This document shows, one piece after another, positions 19,339 to 28,064 of a stretch of 64,000 bases of DNA (positions within the stretch are counted from its first letter, which is position 1; every line of letters begins with the position of its first letter). The notes below the pieces were generated by a model, which searched no databases, had not been told where the DNA came from, and saw only the letters and a program-made list of their open reading frames with translations. The position numbers were made by a program, and so were the translations under genes. The stretch covers positions 142,048 through 206,047 of the forward strand of contig DIUX01000001.1 in the NCBI GenBank assembly GCA_002423185.1, written 5' to 3'. Source of the DNA: Micavibrio sp. UBA6147 (GTDB lineage Bacteria > Pseudomonadota > Alphaproteobacteria > Micavibrionales > UBA1664).

Positions 19339-19550
19339 TTTACACTAAAATCAGATATTTAGAACCATATCATTTGCAACATTTCGCTGTGACGCGCGAA
19401 TGGGGTGTGTTCTTGTATTTTCCCGCATCTTTTATCCGCAGGAAATTGTCGTAACGGGCAAAACGCGGCTTGGCTTTTGGTGGATGATATGCAAGGGTGG
19501 GTCACGGTAATTCCCTGTAACGCAGTATTAAAACCAAGAAGGCAAAAATC

Positions 19551-20846
19551 ATGGCCAACGTCGTTGTTGTCGGCGCCCAGTGGGGTGACGAAGGTAAAGG
19601 AAAAATCGTAGACTGGCTCTCTAACCGAGCCGATGTCGTCGTCCGCTTTCAAGGCGGAAACAACGCTGGTCACACACTGGTCATTGACGGCAAGGAATAT
19701 AAACTCAATTTGCTCCCCTCCGGCGTCATCCGCGAAGGCAAGCTCTCGATCATCGGCAACGGTGTTGTGGTTGACCCATGGGCGTTGCTCAACGAAATCA
19801 AGACGATTGGCGAAAAAGGCATCCGCGTCACGCCCGATAATTTATTGATTGCCGATAACGCGCATTTGATTTTGCCGGTTCACCGTGAGATGGATCAAGC
19901 CCTTGAACGCGCCCGCAGCAAAGGCGAAAAAATCGGTACCACAGGCCGCGGCATTGGCCCGACCTATGAAGACAAAGTCGCCCGCCGTGGCTTGCGCGTA
20001 TGCGACCTTGCGCATCCTGAACTGGTATCACAAAAACTGGATATTTTGCTCCTCCACCATAATGCTCTGCTCAAAGGATTGGGCGCGGAGGAAGTCAGCA
20101 AACAAAAACTCTATGATGACTTGATGGCAATCGCGCCGCAAATCCTCGCCTTCGCAGGCCCCGCATGGATACGCCTTGCCAAAGCCCGCGCCGACGGCAA
20201 ACGGATTTTGTTTGAGGGCGCGCAAGGCGCGTTGCTCGATATTGACCATGGCACTTATCCGTTCGTGACATCGTCAAACACGCTGCCGGCGCAGGCCGCA
20301 GCAGGCTCCGGCATCGGCCCATCGGCCTTGAACTATATCCTAGGCCTTGCCAAGGCCTACACAACCCGCGTCGGCACGGGGCCGTTCCCGACCGAATTAA
20401 ACGACGATATCGGGCAACATCTGGGCGATAAAGGCAAGGAATACGGCGTCGTCACAGGCCGCCGCCGCCGCTGCGGCTGGTTTGACGCCGTCATCGTGCG
20501 CCAAGCCGTGACCGTGTCGGGCATCACCGGCATTGCTTTGACCAAGCTGGATATTTTGGATGGCCTCAAGGAAATCGGAATCTGTACGGGCTATACGCTG
20601 AACGGCGAAATTATCGACCATTTGCCGTCCTCGCAAGTGCTGCAAGACCAAGTCAAACCGATCTATGAATTCATGCCGGGCTGGAGCGAGAGCACCTACG
20701 GCGCGCGGTCTTGGGCGGATTTACCCGCCAATGCGGTGAAATATGTCCGCCGGATTGAGGAATTAATCGGCGCACCGGTCAGTGTCCTGTCCACCAGCCC
20801 CGAACGTGACGACACCATCTTGATGCATGACCCGTTTCAGGACTAG
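19551..20846 (+). CDS. purA: adenylosuccinate synthetase
   Basis: Condenses IMP and aspartate with GTP to adenylosuccinate, the first committed step to AMP. The N-terminal [17 protein letters not shown] is the GTP-binding P-loop signature, [10 protein letters not shown] the IMP site, and [11 protein letters not shown] the second signature. [11 protein letters not shown] completes the active site. 431 aa is standard, and the start ATG 19551 follows GGCAAAAATC. A GNV protein gene begins 24 bp after the stop with no terminator between, so the two are probably cotranscribed. Confidence 0.97.
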   Translation: MANVVVVGAQWGDEGKGKIVDWLSNRADVVVRFQGGNNAGHTLVIDGKEYKLNLLPSGVIREGKLSIIGNGVVVDPWALLNEIKTIGEKGIRVTPDNLLIADNAHLILPVHREMDQALERARSKGEKIGTTGRGIGPTYEDKVARRGLRVCDLAHPELVSQKLDILLLHHNALLKGLGAEEVSKQKLYDDLMAIAPQILAFAGPAWIRLAKARADGKRILFEGAQGALLDIDHGTYPFVTSSNTLPAQAAAGSGIGPSALNYILGLAKAYTTRVGTGPFPTELNDDIGQHLGDKGKEYGVVTGRRRRCGWFDAVIVRQAVTVSGITGIALTKLDILDGLKEIGICTGYTLNGEIIDHLPSSQVLQDQVKPIYEFMPGWSESTYGARSWADLPANAVKYVRRIEELIGAPVSVLSTSPERDDTILMHDPFQD

Positions 20847-20870
20847 GCCTTAGAGGATTGCGGACGTTCA

Positions 20871-21605
20871 ATGGTGTGTTGTAAGAACCAGAAAACAACA
20901 GATCAGGCCGCCAAAGCCAAGTCACGCGATGGCGGCAACGTCCTGTTCTTGATTTTGATTGCGGTGGCGTTGTTTGCGGCGCTGTCTTATGCGGTGACGC
21001 AGAGCAGCCGCAGCGGCGGCAACGCCGACCGTGAAAAGCTCAAAACCGCGGCGTCCGAGATCATCCAATACGGCACGGCGATGGAACAAGCCATCACCCG
21101 TATGCGCGTCATCAACAAAACCACGCCCGACCAGTTGAGCTTTGAAAACGAGGCGTGGAAGTCCGGAAACGGGACGGTTCTGTACGCCGCCGGATATAAC
21201 GTCAATTCACGCGGCACGATCGACCAGCTCTTCCACCCCGATGGCGGCGGCCTTACCCCTCTAACCTTTGATCGCAAGCCGTTTATGGCCCCAAGGCAGG
21301 GGGCGTTAACACTCCCCGCTATTGGGCATATGCAGCCTCAATTCGTTTATTTTGAACAAATCGGTACGGAAACAGCGACCGAGATTGCCCTGCGCCTCAT
21401 GTGGCTCGATGAAAACCTGTGCATGGCGATTAATGATATTTTGAAAATCGAAAACCCCAACGGCAAACCACCCCATGCCAACGGCACGGACGGCATCATG
21501 ACGAATGAAACGCCGGCGCTACGCGGACGCTATAATTTTTGCGCCGAATGGCATCAGGATGACGACTATCACCATTTTTACTGGCACGTCCTGTGGGCGC
21601 GATAA
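20871..21605 (+). CDS. GNV-type prepilin-like protein 3, single N-terminal membrane segment
   Basis: 244 aa. A longer, basic, Cys-bearing leader (MVCCKNQK... to KSRDG) precedes the shared 26-residue segment GNVLFLILIAV...VTQSSR. Downstream blocks match the other two: IIQYGTAMEQAITRMRVIN, LFHPDGGGLTP, NLCMAIND and FYWHVL. The middle of the protein is unlike the others, so the conserved parts are the membrane helix, the following helix and a few Cys/Gly motifs. Located 24 bp after purA with AGAGGA upstream. The adjacent Cys pair in the cytoplasmic leader is odd for this family. Function unknown. Confidence 0.7.
   Translation: MVCCKNQKTTDQAAKAKSRDGGNVLFLILIAVALFAALSYAVTQSSRSGGNADREKLKTAASEIIQYGTAMEQAITRMRVINKTTPDQLSFENEAWKSGNGTVLYAAGYNVNSRGTIDQLFHPDGGGLTPLTFDRKPFMAPRQGALTLPAIGHMQPQFVYFEQIGTETATEIALRLMWLDENLCMAINDILKIENPNGKPPHANGTDGIMTNETPALRGRYNFCAEWHQDDDYHHFYWHVLWAR
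20934..21011 (+). repeat. 78-bp dispersed coding repeat, copy C
   Basis: Third copy of the DNA encoding GNVLFLILIAV...VTQSSR. The amino-acid sequence is identical to copies A and B. Confidence 0.8.
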
Positions 21606-21765
21606 ATAAAAACGCGCAACGCAACCCTAAAAACTCACCACAAAATTATTTCAAGACCTCACCAAGCCCTTGAAGCCCGCGCTTCCTCTCAAATCGCCGT
21701 AGTACTCACAGAAGCGAGACGTATAATGCGTTTGGTAACTTTTTACGCCATTTTTTAAATTTTCA

Positions 21766-22461
21766 TCATGTAATTCTGTAAGCTTTTTTCAATCTATCAA
21801 GTGTCACAATATTGCAAGTCAATGATATGCGCATACGTAACTCATCAGCGGCTTTCGCATAGTTAAAGATCAGACGTTCGCTTCCAGTTGCCTCAGCTTT
21901 TTTGCGGAAAAAAGGCAATATGGGATTTGTTTCTAGAATCAGCGAACGACGCCCAGATTCAGCAATTATAAAACAAGCTTTTTGGTTCGTTTTATAAAAC
22001 TCATCTCCCCATGCATCGACCAACTCTTGCGTAAAACCCGCATCAAACAAAGATTGAAGAAATATAGGTTTTTTCATTAATTTTTCTGGATATGGGCCGT
22101 CAATTGACGGTGCCAAAGGTTTTCCCAGCACATCAGGAAGCGCATACCCAAAAAATGCCCGACAACGCCTCACTAACTCGAACTGCAGCTCGATATACTC
22201 CAGCTCATTCTGTGGTGCAGGCATAAACTCGCTTTCATTATCACGCACAAACCCTATGGTGTCTTGATAGGCCATAAGCGCGTTCCCATCATCTTCAGGC
22301 GCCGCATACATTACTATTTTTTCCATGCCGTACGGATAACGCTCCACCAAATGGTCAATAATCCGATCCGCCATTTCTTGCGTAATGTGCGTCGTTTGCT
22401 CGTCCAGCGGCAAATGGGGCAAAGATTTTATCTTGTTGTTTTGCTCTGTGGGGGCGCTCAC
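21766..22461 (-). CDS. unknown soluble protein downstream of htpG
   Basis: 231 aa, GTG start, 9 bp after the htpG stop, so probably translated from the htpG message. No signal peptide or membrane segment; the sequence looks alpha/beta and charged. Segments such as ERYPYGMEKIVMYAAPEDD, FVRRCRAFFGYALPDVLGK-like helices and ACFIIAESGRRSLI do not recall a family to me. The coding DNA is visibly more AT-rich than htpG, which may indicate later acquisition. The 160 bp between its stop and the convergent GNV gene holds nothing recognisable. Confidence 0.6.
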   Translation of the reverse strand: MSAPTEQNNKIKSLPHLPLDEQTTHITQEMADRIIDHLVERYPYGMEKIVMYAAPEDDGNALMAYQDTIGFVRDNESEFMPAPQNELEYIELQFELVRRCRAFFGYALPDVLGKPLAPSIDGPYPEKLMKKPIFLQSLFDAGFTQELVDAWGDEFYKTNQKACFIIAESGRRSLILETNPILPFFRKKAEATGSERLIFNYAKAADELRMRISLTCNIVTLDRLKKAYRIT

Positions 22462-22470
22462 GAGTAGTGC

Positions 22471-24528
22471 TCAGTTTTTTTTAAGATCGGTGTTCATGAG
22501 GGCGCTCATAAGCGTGGTCAAACGCGCCGCAAAGGCGGCGGGGTCGGCGAGTTTTTCGCCTTGCAGGATTTTGGCTTGGTCATAGAGCAACCATGCCGCA
22601 TCCTCACGCCCGATTTGCGGCGTTGCGGCGCTGATCTGTGCCGCCAGCCCCTTAATCAAGGCGTGGCCTGCATTGATCTCCAGCACCCGTTTGGCGGTGG
22701 GGGTGTAGTGTTGCTGGATTTTCAAGACATTCTCCATATGCATATCCACACCATGATCGGCGGCGACAAGGCATACAGGGCTTTCGGTCAGGCGGCTTGA
22801 GATGCGCACCGCGTCAACTTCGTCTTTCAAAACCTCGGTCAAGACGGCGATGAGGGGGGCGGTGTCGGTCTTGGCTTTATCCGCGCCTTTGTCTGACTTG
22901 TCCGCGTTGTCCGGTTTGTCCGCTTGGTTGTCTGTTTTCTTGTCCGCATCAAAACGGCTGAGGTCTTCAAACCCTTTGGTGACGGATTGAAAGCGCTTGC
23001 CCTCAAAATCGCCGGCTTGGGGGAGCCAGAAACTGTCGATCGTGTCGGTCATGAGCAACACCTCGATCCCGCGCGATTTATAGCCCTCGATCTGAGGACT
23101 TTTGCGCAGGGCGTCGGCATTTTCACCGGTGATGTAATAGATTTTTTCCTGCCCGTCCTTCATCCGCGCGACATAATCTTCAAGGCTCACCAATCCGTCT
23201 TTGGCGCTGGAATAAAACCGCGCCAGTTTGAACAAATCTTCGCGGTGGTCGATGGCGTCATACAGGCCTTCCTTCAAAATCATCCCGAATTGCCCCCAGA
23301 ATGTGGCATAGGCGGGGATGTCATCGCGGGAGAGTTTGAGGAGTTCCGATAAGACTTTGCGTGCTACACCGCGCCGAATGGCGTGGATGAGCGGGTTATG
23401 TTGCAGCATTTCGCGGCTGATATTCAGTTGCAAATCTTGGCAATCAATCACCCCGCGCAAGAACCGCAACCAAGGAAACACAAGATTTTCGCATTGATCG
23501 GTGATGAAGACGCGCCGCACATACAAGCGTACGGCGTGGCGGCGGCTAGGGTCGAACATGTCAAACGGGCGCATGGTCGGCACGAAGAGCAGCCCCGTAT
23601 ATTCGATCTTGCCTTCCGCCGTCCAGTGCAGGGTGAGGGACGGCGTGTCCATGCCGAAGGTCAGGGTGCTGTAAAAATTGTTGTAATCCTCGTCCTTGAG
23701 CGTTGATTTTTGCCGTGTCCACAGGGCCGAACCCGCATTGACGGGGGCGTCTTCATCGTCACGCTCTGGCTTGGCGTCGGGTGCATTGCTGCGTAAATAG
23801 ACCGGCAAAGCGACATGGTCGGAATATTGGGTGATGATTTGCGAGAGTTTGTCGGGGATCAGATAATCCGATGCATCGTCCTTGATGTGCAGGATGATGA
23901 CCGTTCCGCGCCCGTTTTGAAGTTTTGCGCGATCTTCCGCGCCCGCCTCGGCAATGGTGAACCCCGATACGCCATCGGACGACCATAGATAGGCGTTTTC
24001 AGTGCCGGCCTTTTGGGTGACGACATCAACCGTGTTAGCGACCATAAAACTGGCGTAAAACCCGACCCCGAATTGCCCGATGAGGCTGAGCGCGGCGGAT
24101 TCAGGGTTTTTCGCGGCTTGCGCTTGCGGCGCGGCGGCTTTGACTTGTTCCATAAGCCGCGCCGTGCCGGAGCGGGCAATGGTGCCGAGATTATCAATCA
24201 AATCCTGCTTGTCCATGCCGATTCCGTTATCGGTGACGGTGACGGTGCGGGCGGTGGTGTCATAGGCAACATCAATGCGGTATTGCGCATCCCCGCCAAC
24301 CAAGGAGGGCTCGGCAATTGCCATATAGCGCAGCTTGTCACACGCGTCGGAGGCGTTGGAGATAAGCTCCCTCAGGAAAATGTCACGGTTGCTGTACAGG
24401 GCGTTGGTGACGATACTGAGCAAGCGGCTCACCTCGGCTTGAAACGCGAACTGGCCGTTTTCCCCAATGGAGGCAGCGTCGGCGGCAGGATTGGCGGCGG
24501 CGTTGTCTTTGTTCGTGTTGGCGGTCAT
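22471..24528 (-). CDS. htpG: molecular chaperone HtpG (Hsp90)
   Basis: Cytosolic ATP-dependent Hsp90 chaperone, 685 aa. The GHKL ATPase domain shows RDIFLRELISNASDACDKLR (helix with the catalytic Glu), VTDNGIGM and QFGVGFYASFMVA. The middle domain has the Hsp90 motif YVRRVFITD and a conserved LNISREMLQ. An unusual Asp/Lys-rich insert (KKTDNQADKPDNADKSDKGA, near residues 525-555) sits late in the middle/C-terminal region rather than between the first two domains. A GGAG lies about 9 bp before the ATG. pdxH ends 59 bp upstream. I see no convincing sigma-32 promoter. Confidence 0.95.
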   Translation of the reverse strand: MTANTNKDNAAANPAADAASIGENGQFAFQAEVSRLLSIVTNALYSNRDIFLRELISNASDACDKLRYMAIAEPSLVGGDAQYRIDVAYDTTARTVTVTDNGIGMDKQDLIDNLGTIARSGTARLMEQVKAAAPQAQAAKNPESAALSLIGQFGVGFYASFMVANTVDVVTQKAGTENAYLWSSDGVSGFTIAEAGAEDRAKLQNGRGTVIILHIKDDASDYLIPDKLSQIITQYSDHVALPVYLRSNAPDAKPERDDEDAPVNAGSALWTRQKSTLKDEDYNNFYSTLTFGMDTPSLTLHWTAEGKIEYTGLLFVPTMRPFDMFDPSRRHAVRLYVRRVFITDQCENLVFPWLRFLRGVIDCQDLQLNISREMLQHNPLIHAIRRGVARKVLSELLKLSRDDIPAYATFWGQFGMILKEGLYDAIDHREDLFKLARFYSSAKDGLVSLEDYVARMKDGQEKIYYITGENADALRKSPQIEGYKSRGIEVLLMTDTIDSFWLPQAGDFEGKRFQSVTKGFEDLSRFDADKKTDNQADKPDNADKSDKGADKAKTDTAPLIAVLTEVLKDEVDAVRISSRLTESPVCLVAADHGVDMHMENVLKIQQHYTPTAKRVLEINAGHALIKGLAAQISAATPQIGREDAAWLLYDQAKILQGEKLADPAAFAARLTTLMSALMNTDLKKN

Positions 24529-24587
24529 TGATGATCTCCGTTTGTCTTTGTTTCAGGCGTCATGAGTCATGAGTATAAAAGGGGCGA

Positions 24588-25190
24588 CTATGGATACAGG
24601 CGTTGGCTCGTCCATGTGCCGTCTTGTTGGGGGATGAATTCATAGCGGTCATGCAGGCGCGCTTCGCCATCCATCCAAAATTCAATGCGCTTTGGCAACA
24701 CGCGAAACCCCGACCAGTGCGGCGGGCGCGGCACAATATCGGTATCGGCGTATTGTGCCTCGACTGCGGCGACTTTGACGACCAATGTGGCGCGGCTGTC
24801 GAGCGGGCGGGATTGATCCGACGCCCATGCGCCGATGCGGCTGCCTTTCGGGCGGCTGTTGTAATATCCATCGGCCTCGGCGTCGCTGACGCGCTCAATA
24901 TCACCCGTGATGCGCACTTGGCGGCGCAGTGACTTCCAGTGAAAACACAGTGTCGCCTTGGGATTGGCGAGAATTTGCCGACCTTTACGGCTCTCATAAT
25001 TCGTGAAAAAAGCAAACCCGCGCGAATCGAGTCCTTTTAAAAGAACCATCCGCGCATCGGGATAGCCGTCCTTATCCACAGTCGCCAAACACATGGCGTT
25101 GGGGTCGTTGATCTCGGAAACTTCAGCCTCCGCCAGCCACAGGGAAAAAAGGGCATAGGGGTCGTTATTGGGGGCGATGATATCAACCAT
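24588..25190 (-). CDS. pdxH: pyridoxamine/pyridoxine 5'-phosphate oxidase
   Basis: FMN enzyme making pyridoxal 5'-phosphate from the 5'-phosphates of pyridoxine or pyridoxamine. [20 protein letters not shown] and [12 protein letters not shown] carry FMN/phosphate contacts. The C-terminal signature [16 protein letters not shown] has the substrate-binding Arg-Leu-His, and [15 protein letters not shown] is the family's central motif. 200 aa, complete. The PLP it makes is needed by aatA and hemA in this window, but no operon joins them. Confidence 0.96.
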   Translation of the reverse strand: MVDIIAPNNDPYALFSLWLAEAEVSEINDPNAMCLATVDKDGYPDARMVLLKGLDSRGFAFFTNYESRKGRQILANPKATLCFHWKSLRRQVRITGDIERVSDAEADGYYNSRPKGSRIGAWASDQSRPLDSRATLVVKVAAVEAQYADTDIVPRPPHWSGFRVLPKRIEFWMDGEARLHDRYEFIPQQDGTWTSQRLYP

Positions 25191-25277
25191 TCATTTTGTC
25201 CTTTATTCTGCCATGATTATGGCTTAGTTTACGCTTTATCGTTCATAAGTAAAGACTATGCAAGAAAGGTATAGGAT

Positions 25278-25751
25278 ATGAAGAAAGCAATTCTTACGGC
25301 CTGTGTTATGGCGTCTATGGCGGTTGCCGGATGCGATTCTACGGCGCTGACGAAGGAAAACATGGGCGGCGTTCTCGGCGCGGTCACCGGTGGTGTTCTG
25401 GCGTCGAATGTCGGCAAGGGCAAAGGCCAATTGGCGGCGGTCGGCGTTGGTACGCTGGTTGGTGCCTTGATTGGCTCACAAATCGGTAAATCCTTGGACA
25501 AGGCCGATGTGGCCTATGCCGACAAAGCCAACCAACAAGCCCACACCGCCCCGATCGGTCAATCCATTGCATGGAGCAACCCCGAAACAGGCAACAGCGG
25601 CACAGTCACCCCGCTGCGTGACGGATATGACCGCAACAGCGGATCATTCTGCCGCGAATATGAACAAGTGATCTATGTTGACGGCCAACAAGCCACGGGC
25701 ACGGGCATTGCCTGTAAACAGCCTGATGGCCGCTGGGAAATCATGAATTAA
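25278..25751 (+). CDS. lipoprotein, 17 kDa surface antigen / glycine-zipper type
   Basis: 157 aa with a lipoprotein signal peptide: MKK, hydrophobic stretch, lipobox VAGC at residue 19. A glycine-zipper pair (MGGVLGAVTGGVLASNVGKG and VGTLVGALIGSQIGKSLD) could insert in the outer membrane. The C-terminal part (IAWSNPETGNSGTVTP, SFCREYEQVIYVDGQQ, GIACKQPDGRWEIM) matches the rickettsial 17 kDa antigen family. A likely outer-membrane structural lipoprotein. AAAGG lies upstream of ATG 25278, and a bidirectional terminator follows. Confidence 0.9.
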   Translation: MKKAILTACVMASMAVAGCDSTALTKENMGGVLGAVTGGVLASNVGKGKGQLAAVGVGTLVGALIGSQIGKSLDKADVAYADKANQQAHTAPIGQSIAWSNPETGNSGTVTPLRDGYDRNSGSFCREYEQVIYVDGQQATGTGIACKQPDGRWEIMN

Positions 25752-25781
25752 TTCATTTGCGCATATTTATTCGCATAAATG

Positions 25782-25811
25782 AAAAGGGACGCTGTGAGGC
25801 GTCCCTTTTTT
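25782..25811. terminator. bidirectional rho-independent terminator
   Basis: AAAAGGGACG / CGTCCCTTTT stem with 8-base loop and a T-run on each strand. It serves the lipoprotein gene on + and the S74 fibre gene 1 on -. Confidence 0.88.
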
Positions 25812-25841
25812 GTTGCCGTTTGCGGCGGCGTGAATTGGCCA

Positions 25842-28064
25842 TTAATTATTAAACCGCGAATCCTTGGCGCGTTGTTTGGCAAATGATGAGGCCTCGACAC
25901 GCTGCTTGAGGGCTTGAATATCCTTGCGGTTAGTGTCGATTTTGGCGTCTTGGGTTTCGATCATGTCTTGCTGTTCCTGAACCGCTTTGATGAGGACGGG
26001 GATAAGCTGCATGTAATTCACGGTTTTGGAGTCTTCCGACCCGCCGACGGCGGAGGGGAGAACTTTTTCAACATCCTGCGCCAGAAGGCCGATTTGCTCG
26101 TCCTCGCCCATGTCTTTGTCTTTCCAGTAATAGCGAACAGGCTTGAGTTGCTCAACCAGTGACAAGCCGTCAAGGCGGTCACGCAAGGGGTGAATCGCTT
26201 CCTTGAACCGCGCATCGGAGGTCAGCAGCACGTTGGTCGCCTTGATCGTGCCGTTGACGTCGAGCGCCTCGGTCGGGGATTGAACGCCGATGCCGACGCG
26301 TTGGGTGACATAAATCCCCCGCGCCGAAATTCCCGCCGATGGAGCGTTCCACGCCGCACCGCGCGCGACGTCGCCATGGAATGAAATAATCCCCGTTGAT
26401 CCCGGGGTGACAAGGTTGTTGCTGTCAGTATAGGTGAAATAGTCGTTATCGGTGTTCGTCGCGCCGTCATGGCTGAAATACAAATCATCACCGCGCAAAT
26501 ACATGTCACCGTTGACGTCGAGCTTTTCGAGGGGAGTGGTGATGCCGAGGGCGAGGTTGCCCGAGTTGTCGATGATGACTCTGTTTGTCGCGGCAAGGTT
26601 GTTGTGAATGGCCACGCCTCCTCCATCCGCTTGCAGGTACAAAGGGGCTATAGCGCCATTATCGCGCGCCATAATTTCATTATCGTCAAGGCTGATATTT
26701 GTGCTGGTTGTCGAGCCGAGCACCAAATAGCCGCCCGAGCCGGGCTCGGAATCCGTTCCGCCGACAATATGCAGCGGGGAGGCGGGGTCTATCGTCCCCA
26801 TGCCGATATATCCTGTGTTCCAGTCAATCAAGAAGCTTGGGGCATCCGTTGCGCCGACTGAGCCGCGCCGTGAAATGACAAAGTCAAAATTCGGGCTTGT
26901 TGAGGCCGGCGTTCCGTAGCGCGTTCCCGCAGACCAATAATATTGTTGCGTTCCGTTCCCCGTGCCAAAAAATATTTCAGTATGAGAAGCCTTGGTATGG
27001 GTGCCAAGCTGAAGCGTACCGAGGGGGTTGGTGATGCTGGTGCCAATCCCGACTTTGCTGTCTTTGAAAATCATATCAACGCCGGATGAGGCTGAACTGT
27101 GAAATTTTATGTCATCAAAACCGATCAATTGGTCAATATTCGTGATGTTGTTTTCGTCGGATCCGCTGGTTTTCCCGAGCTTTATGGTCGCGTCCACGTC
27201 AACTGTTGATCCTGTCTTCGCGCTGATAAGATCGGTTGTCAGGCCGAGGAAGTCACCTACACCGGTTGTGTTGTTGACGCTCACGCGCACTGTGCCGCCG
27301 CTGTCCTTGATTTCAAGGTTTTTGTCGATTTGTGCGGTGTCGGGGGCGCCGACCTTGATTTTCCACAGGCCTGATCCGGTATTTGCGGCCTCGGCATAGG
27401 TGAATTTCACAATCGAGTCATCGCTGCCGACCGTTTTTTCGACCATCAACTGGTCGGGGTTGCCGTCGGCATTGGCATCCACCCATGCGCGGCAGGTTGT
27501 CTGGAACGCTTTGTCGGGGCCTGCGGACACGACGGCGAGGACAAGCTGGTTCTCTCGCCCCGGCGACGGGCCGTCAAGGCGCCGCTGGGTCGCGCCGCCG
27601 CACCCGACGTTGTCAATCGTGGCGTGGTCCCATACGCAATATCCGTATTCCGTTCCCCACGGGTCGGTCAATGTTGCGCCGATGGTGGTGGGGAGCAACC
27701 CGCCATTGGTGGGTTTTGCGCCGGTCGTGGCGCGCCATTGTTCGGGCTCGACGAAGCTGTCACTGTCGCAATCGCCGTTATTGGCTTGGCCAGAGGCCGT
27801 GGCGATGAGGATCTTAGCGGCGGTCATGAGGTCGTTTTCGACCATGTTCTTTTGTGTGGCTTTGGTGATGGTGGTGATCGGGCCGGTGACGGTCTGCATC
27901 CCGACAACCGCCAAAATACCCGTCAAGGCAACCGCGCCGAATAAGATGACGAAGATATTCCCTGATTGCGCGCCGTTACGGTGTGACGCTTTTTTCAGGG
28001 GCTGATCCGCTCTGCCCGCCAAGGCGGTGTTTAAATAACGGGCTATCCTGCTCTGTCTCATCAT
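25842..28064 (-). CDS. membrane-anchored S74 fibre protein 1
   Basis: 740 aa. Layout: cytoplasmic leader to about residue 32; a membrane segment starting SGNIFVILFGAVALTG; a conserved module to about 285 with Cys in NNGDCDSD, YGYCVWDHAT and TTCRAWVDANADGNPD; then shaft segments of the VGIGT...P...LDVNG type (YIGMGTIDPASPLHIVGG, RVGIGVQSPTEALDVNG); last a Peptidase S74 domain (613-740). The S74 dyad is Ser616 and the Lys of TSDARFK, and IGLLAQDVEKVLP is the second S74 motif, followed by a coiled-coil. In phage tailspikes and MYRF this domain trimerises the fibre and cuts itself off. Its start overlaps the stop of fibre 2 by 4 bp, so they are translationally coupled. Surface exposure is inferred. 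Confidence 0.82.
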   Translation of the reverse strand: MMRQSRIARYLNTALAGRADQPLKKASHRNGAQSGNIFVILFGAVALTGILAVVGMQTVTGPITTITKATQKNMVENDLMTAAKILIATASGQANNGDCDSDSFVEPEQWRATTGAKPTNGGLLPTTIGATLTDPWGTEYGYCVWDHATIDNVGCGGATQRRLDGPSPGRENQLVLAVVSAGPDKAFQTTCRAWVDANADGNPDQLMVEKTVGSDDSIVKFTYAEAANTGSGLWKIKVGAPDTAQIDKNLEIKDSGGTVRVSVNNTTGVGDFLGLTTDLISAKTGSTVDVDATIKLGKTSGSDENNITNIDQLIGFDDIKFHSSASSGVDMIFKDSKVGIGTSITNPLGTLQLGTHTKASHTEIFFGTGNGTQQYYWSAGTRYGTPASTSPNFDFVISRRGSVGATDAPSFLIDWNTGYIGMGTIDPASPLHIVGGTDSEPGSGGYLVLGSTTSTNISLDDNEIMARDNGAIAPLYLQADGGGVAIHNNLAATNRVIIDNSGNLALGITTPLEKLDVNGDMYLRGDDLYFSHDGATNTDNDYFTYTDSNNLVTPGSTGIISFHGDVARGAAWNAPSAGISARGIYVTQRVGIGVQSPTEALDVNGTIKATNVLLTSDARFKEAIHPLRDRLDGLSLVEQLKPVRYYWKDKDMGEDEQIGLLAQDVEKVLPSAVGGSEDSKTVNYMQLIPVLIKAVQEQQDMIETQDAKIDTNRKDIQALKQRVEASSFAKQRAKDSRFNN
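27210..27968 (-). repeat. fibre anchor-module repeat, copy 1
   Basis: DNA encoding the membrane segment and Cys/Asp-rich module of fibre 1. Closely similar stretches occur at 29447-30199 and 31850-32604, with long identical words (for example around the CRAWVDANADG codons). Boundaries are approximate. Confidence 0.75.

Noticed and set aside
24529..24600. Possible sigma-32 heat-shock promoter before htpG (CCCCTTTTAT)
   Set aside because: No acceptable -35 (CTTGAA-like) at the right distance; the resemblance is only in the -10 part.
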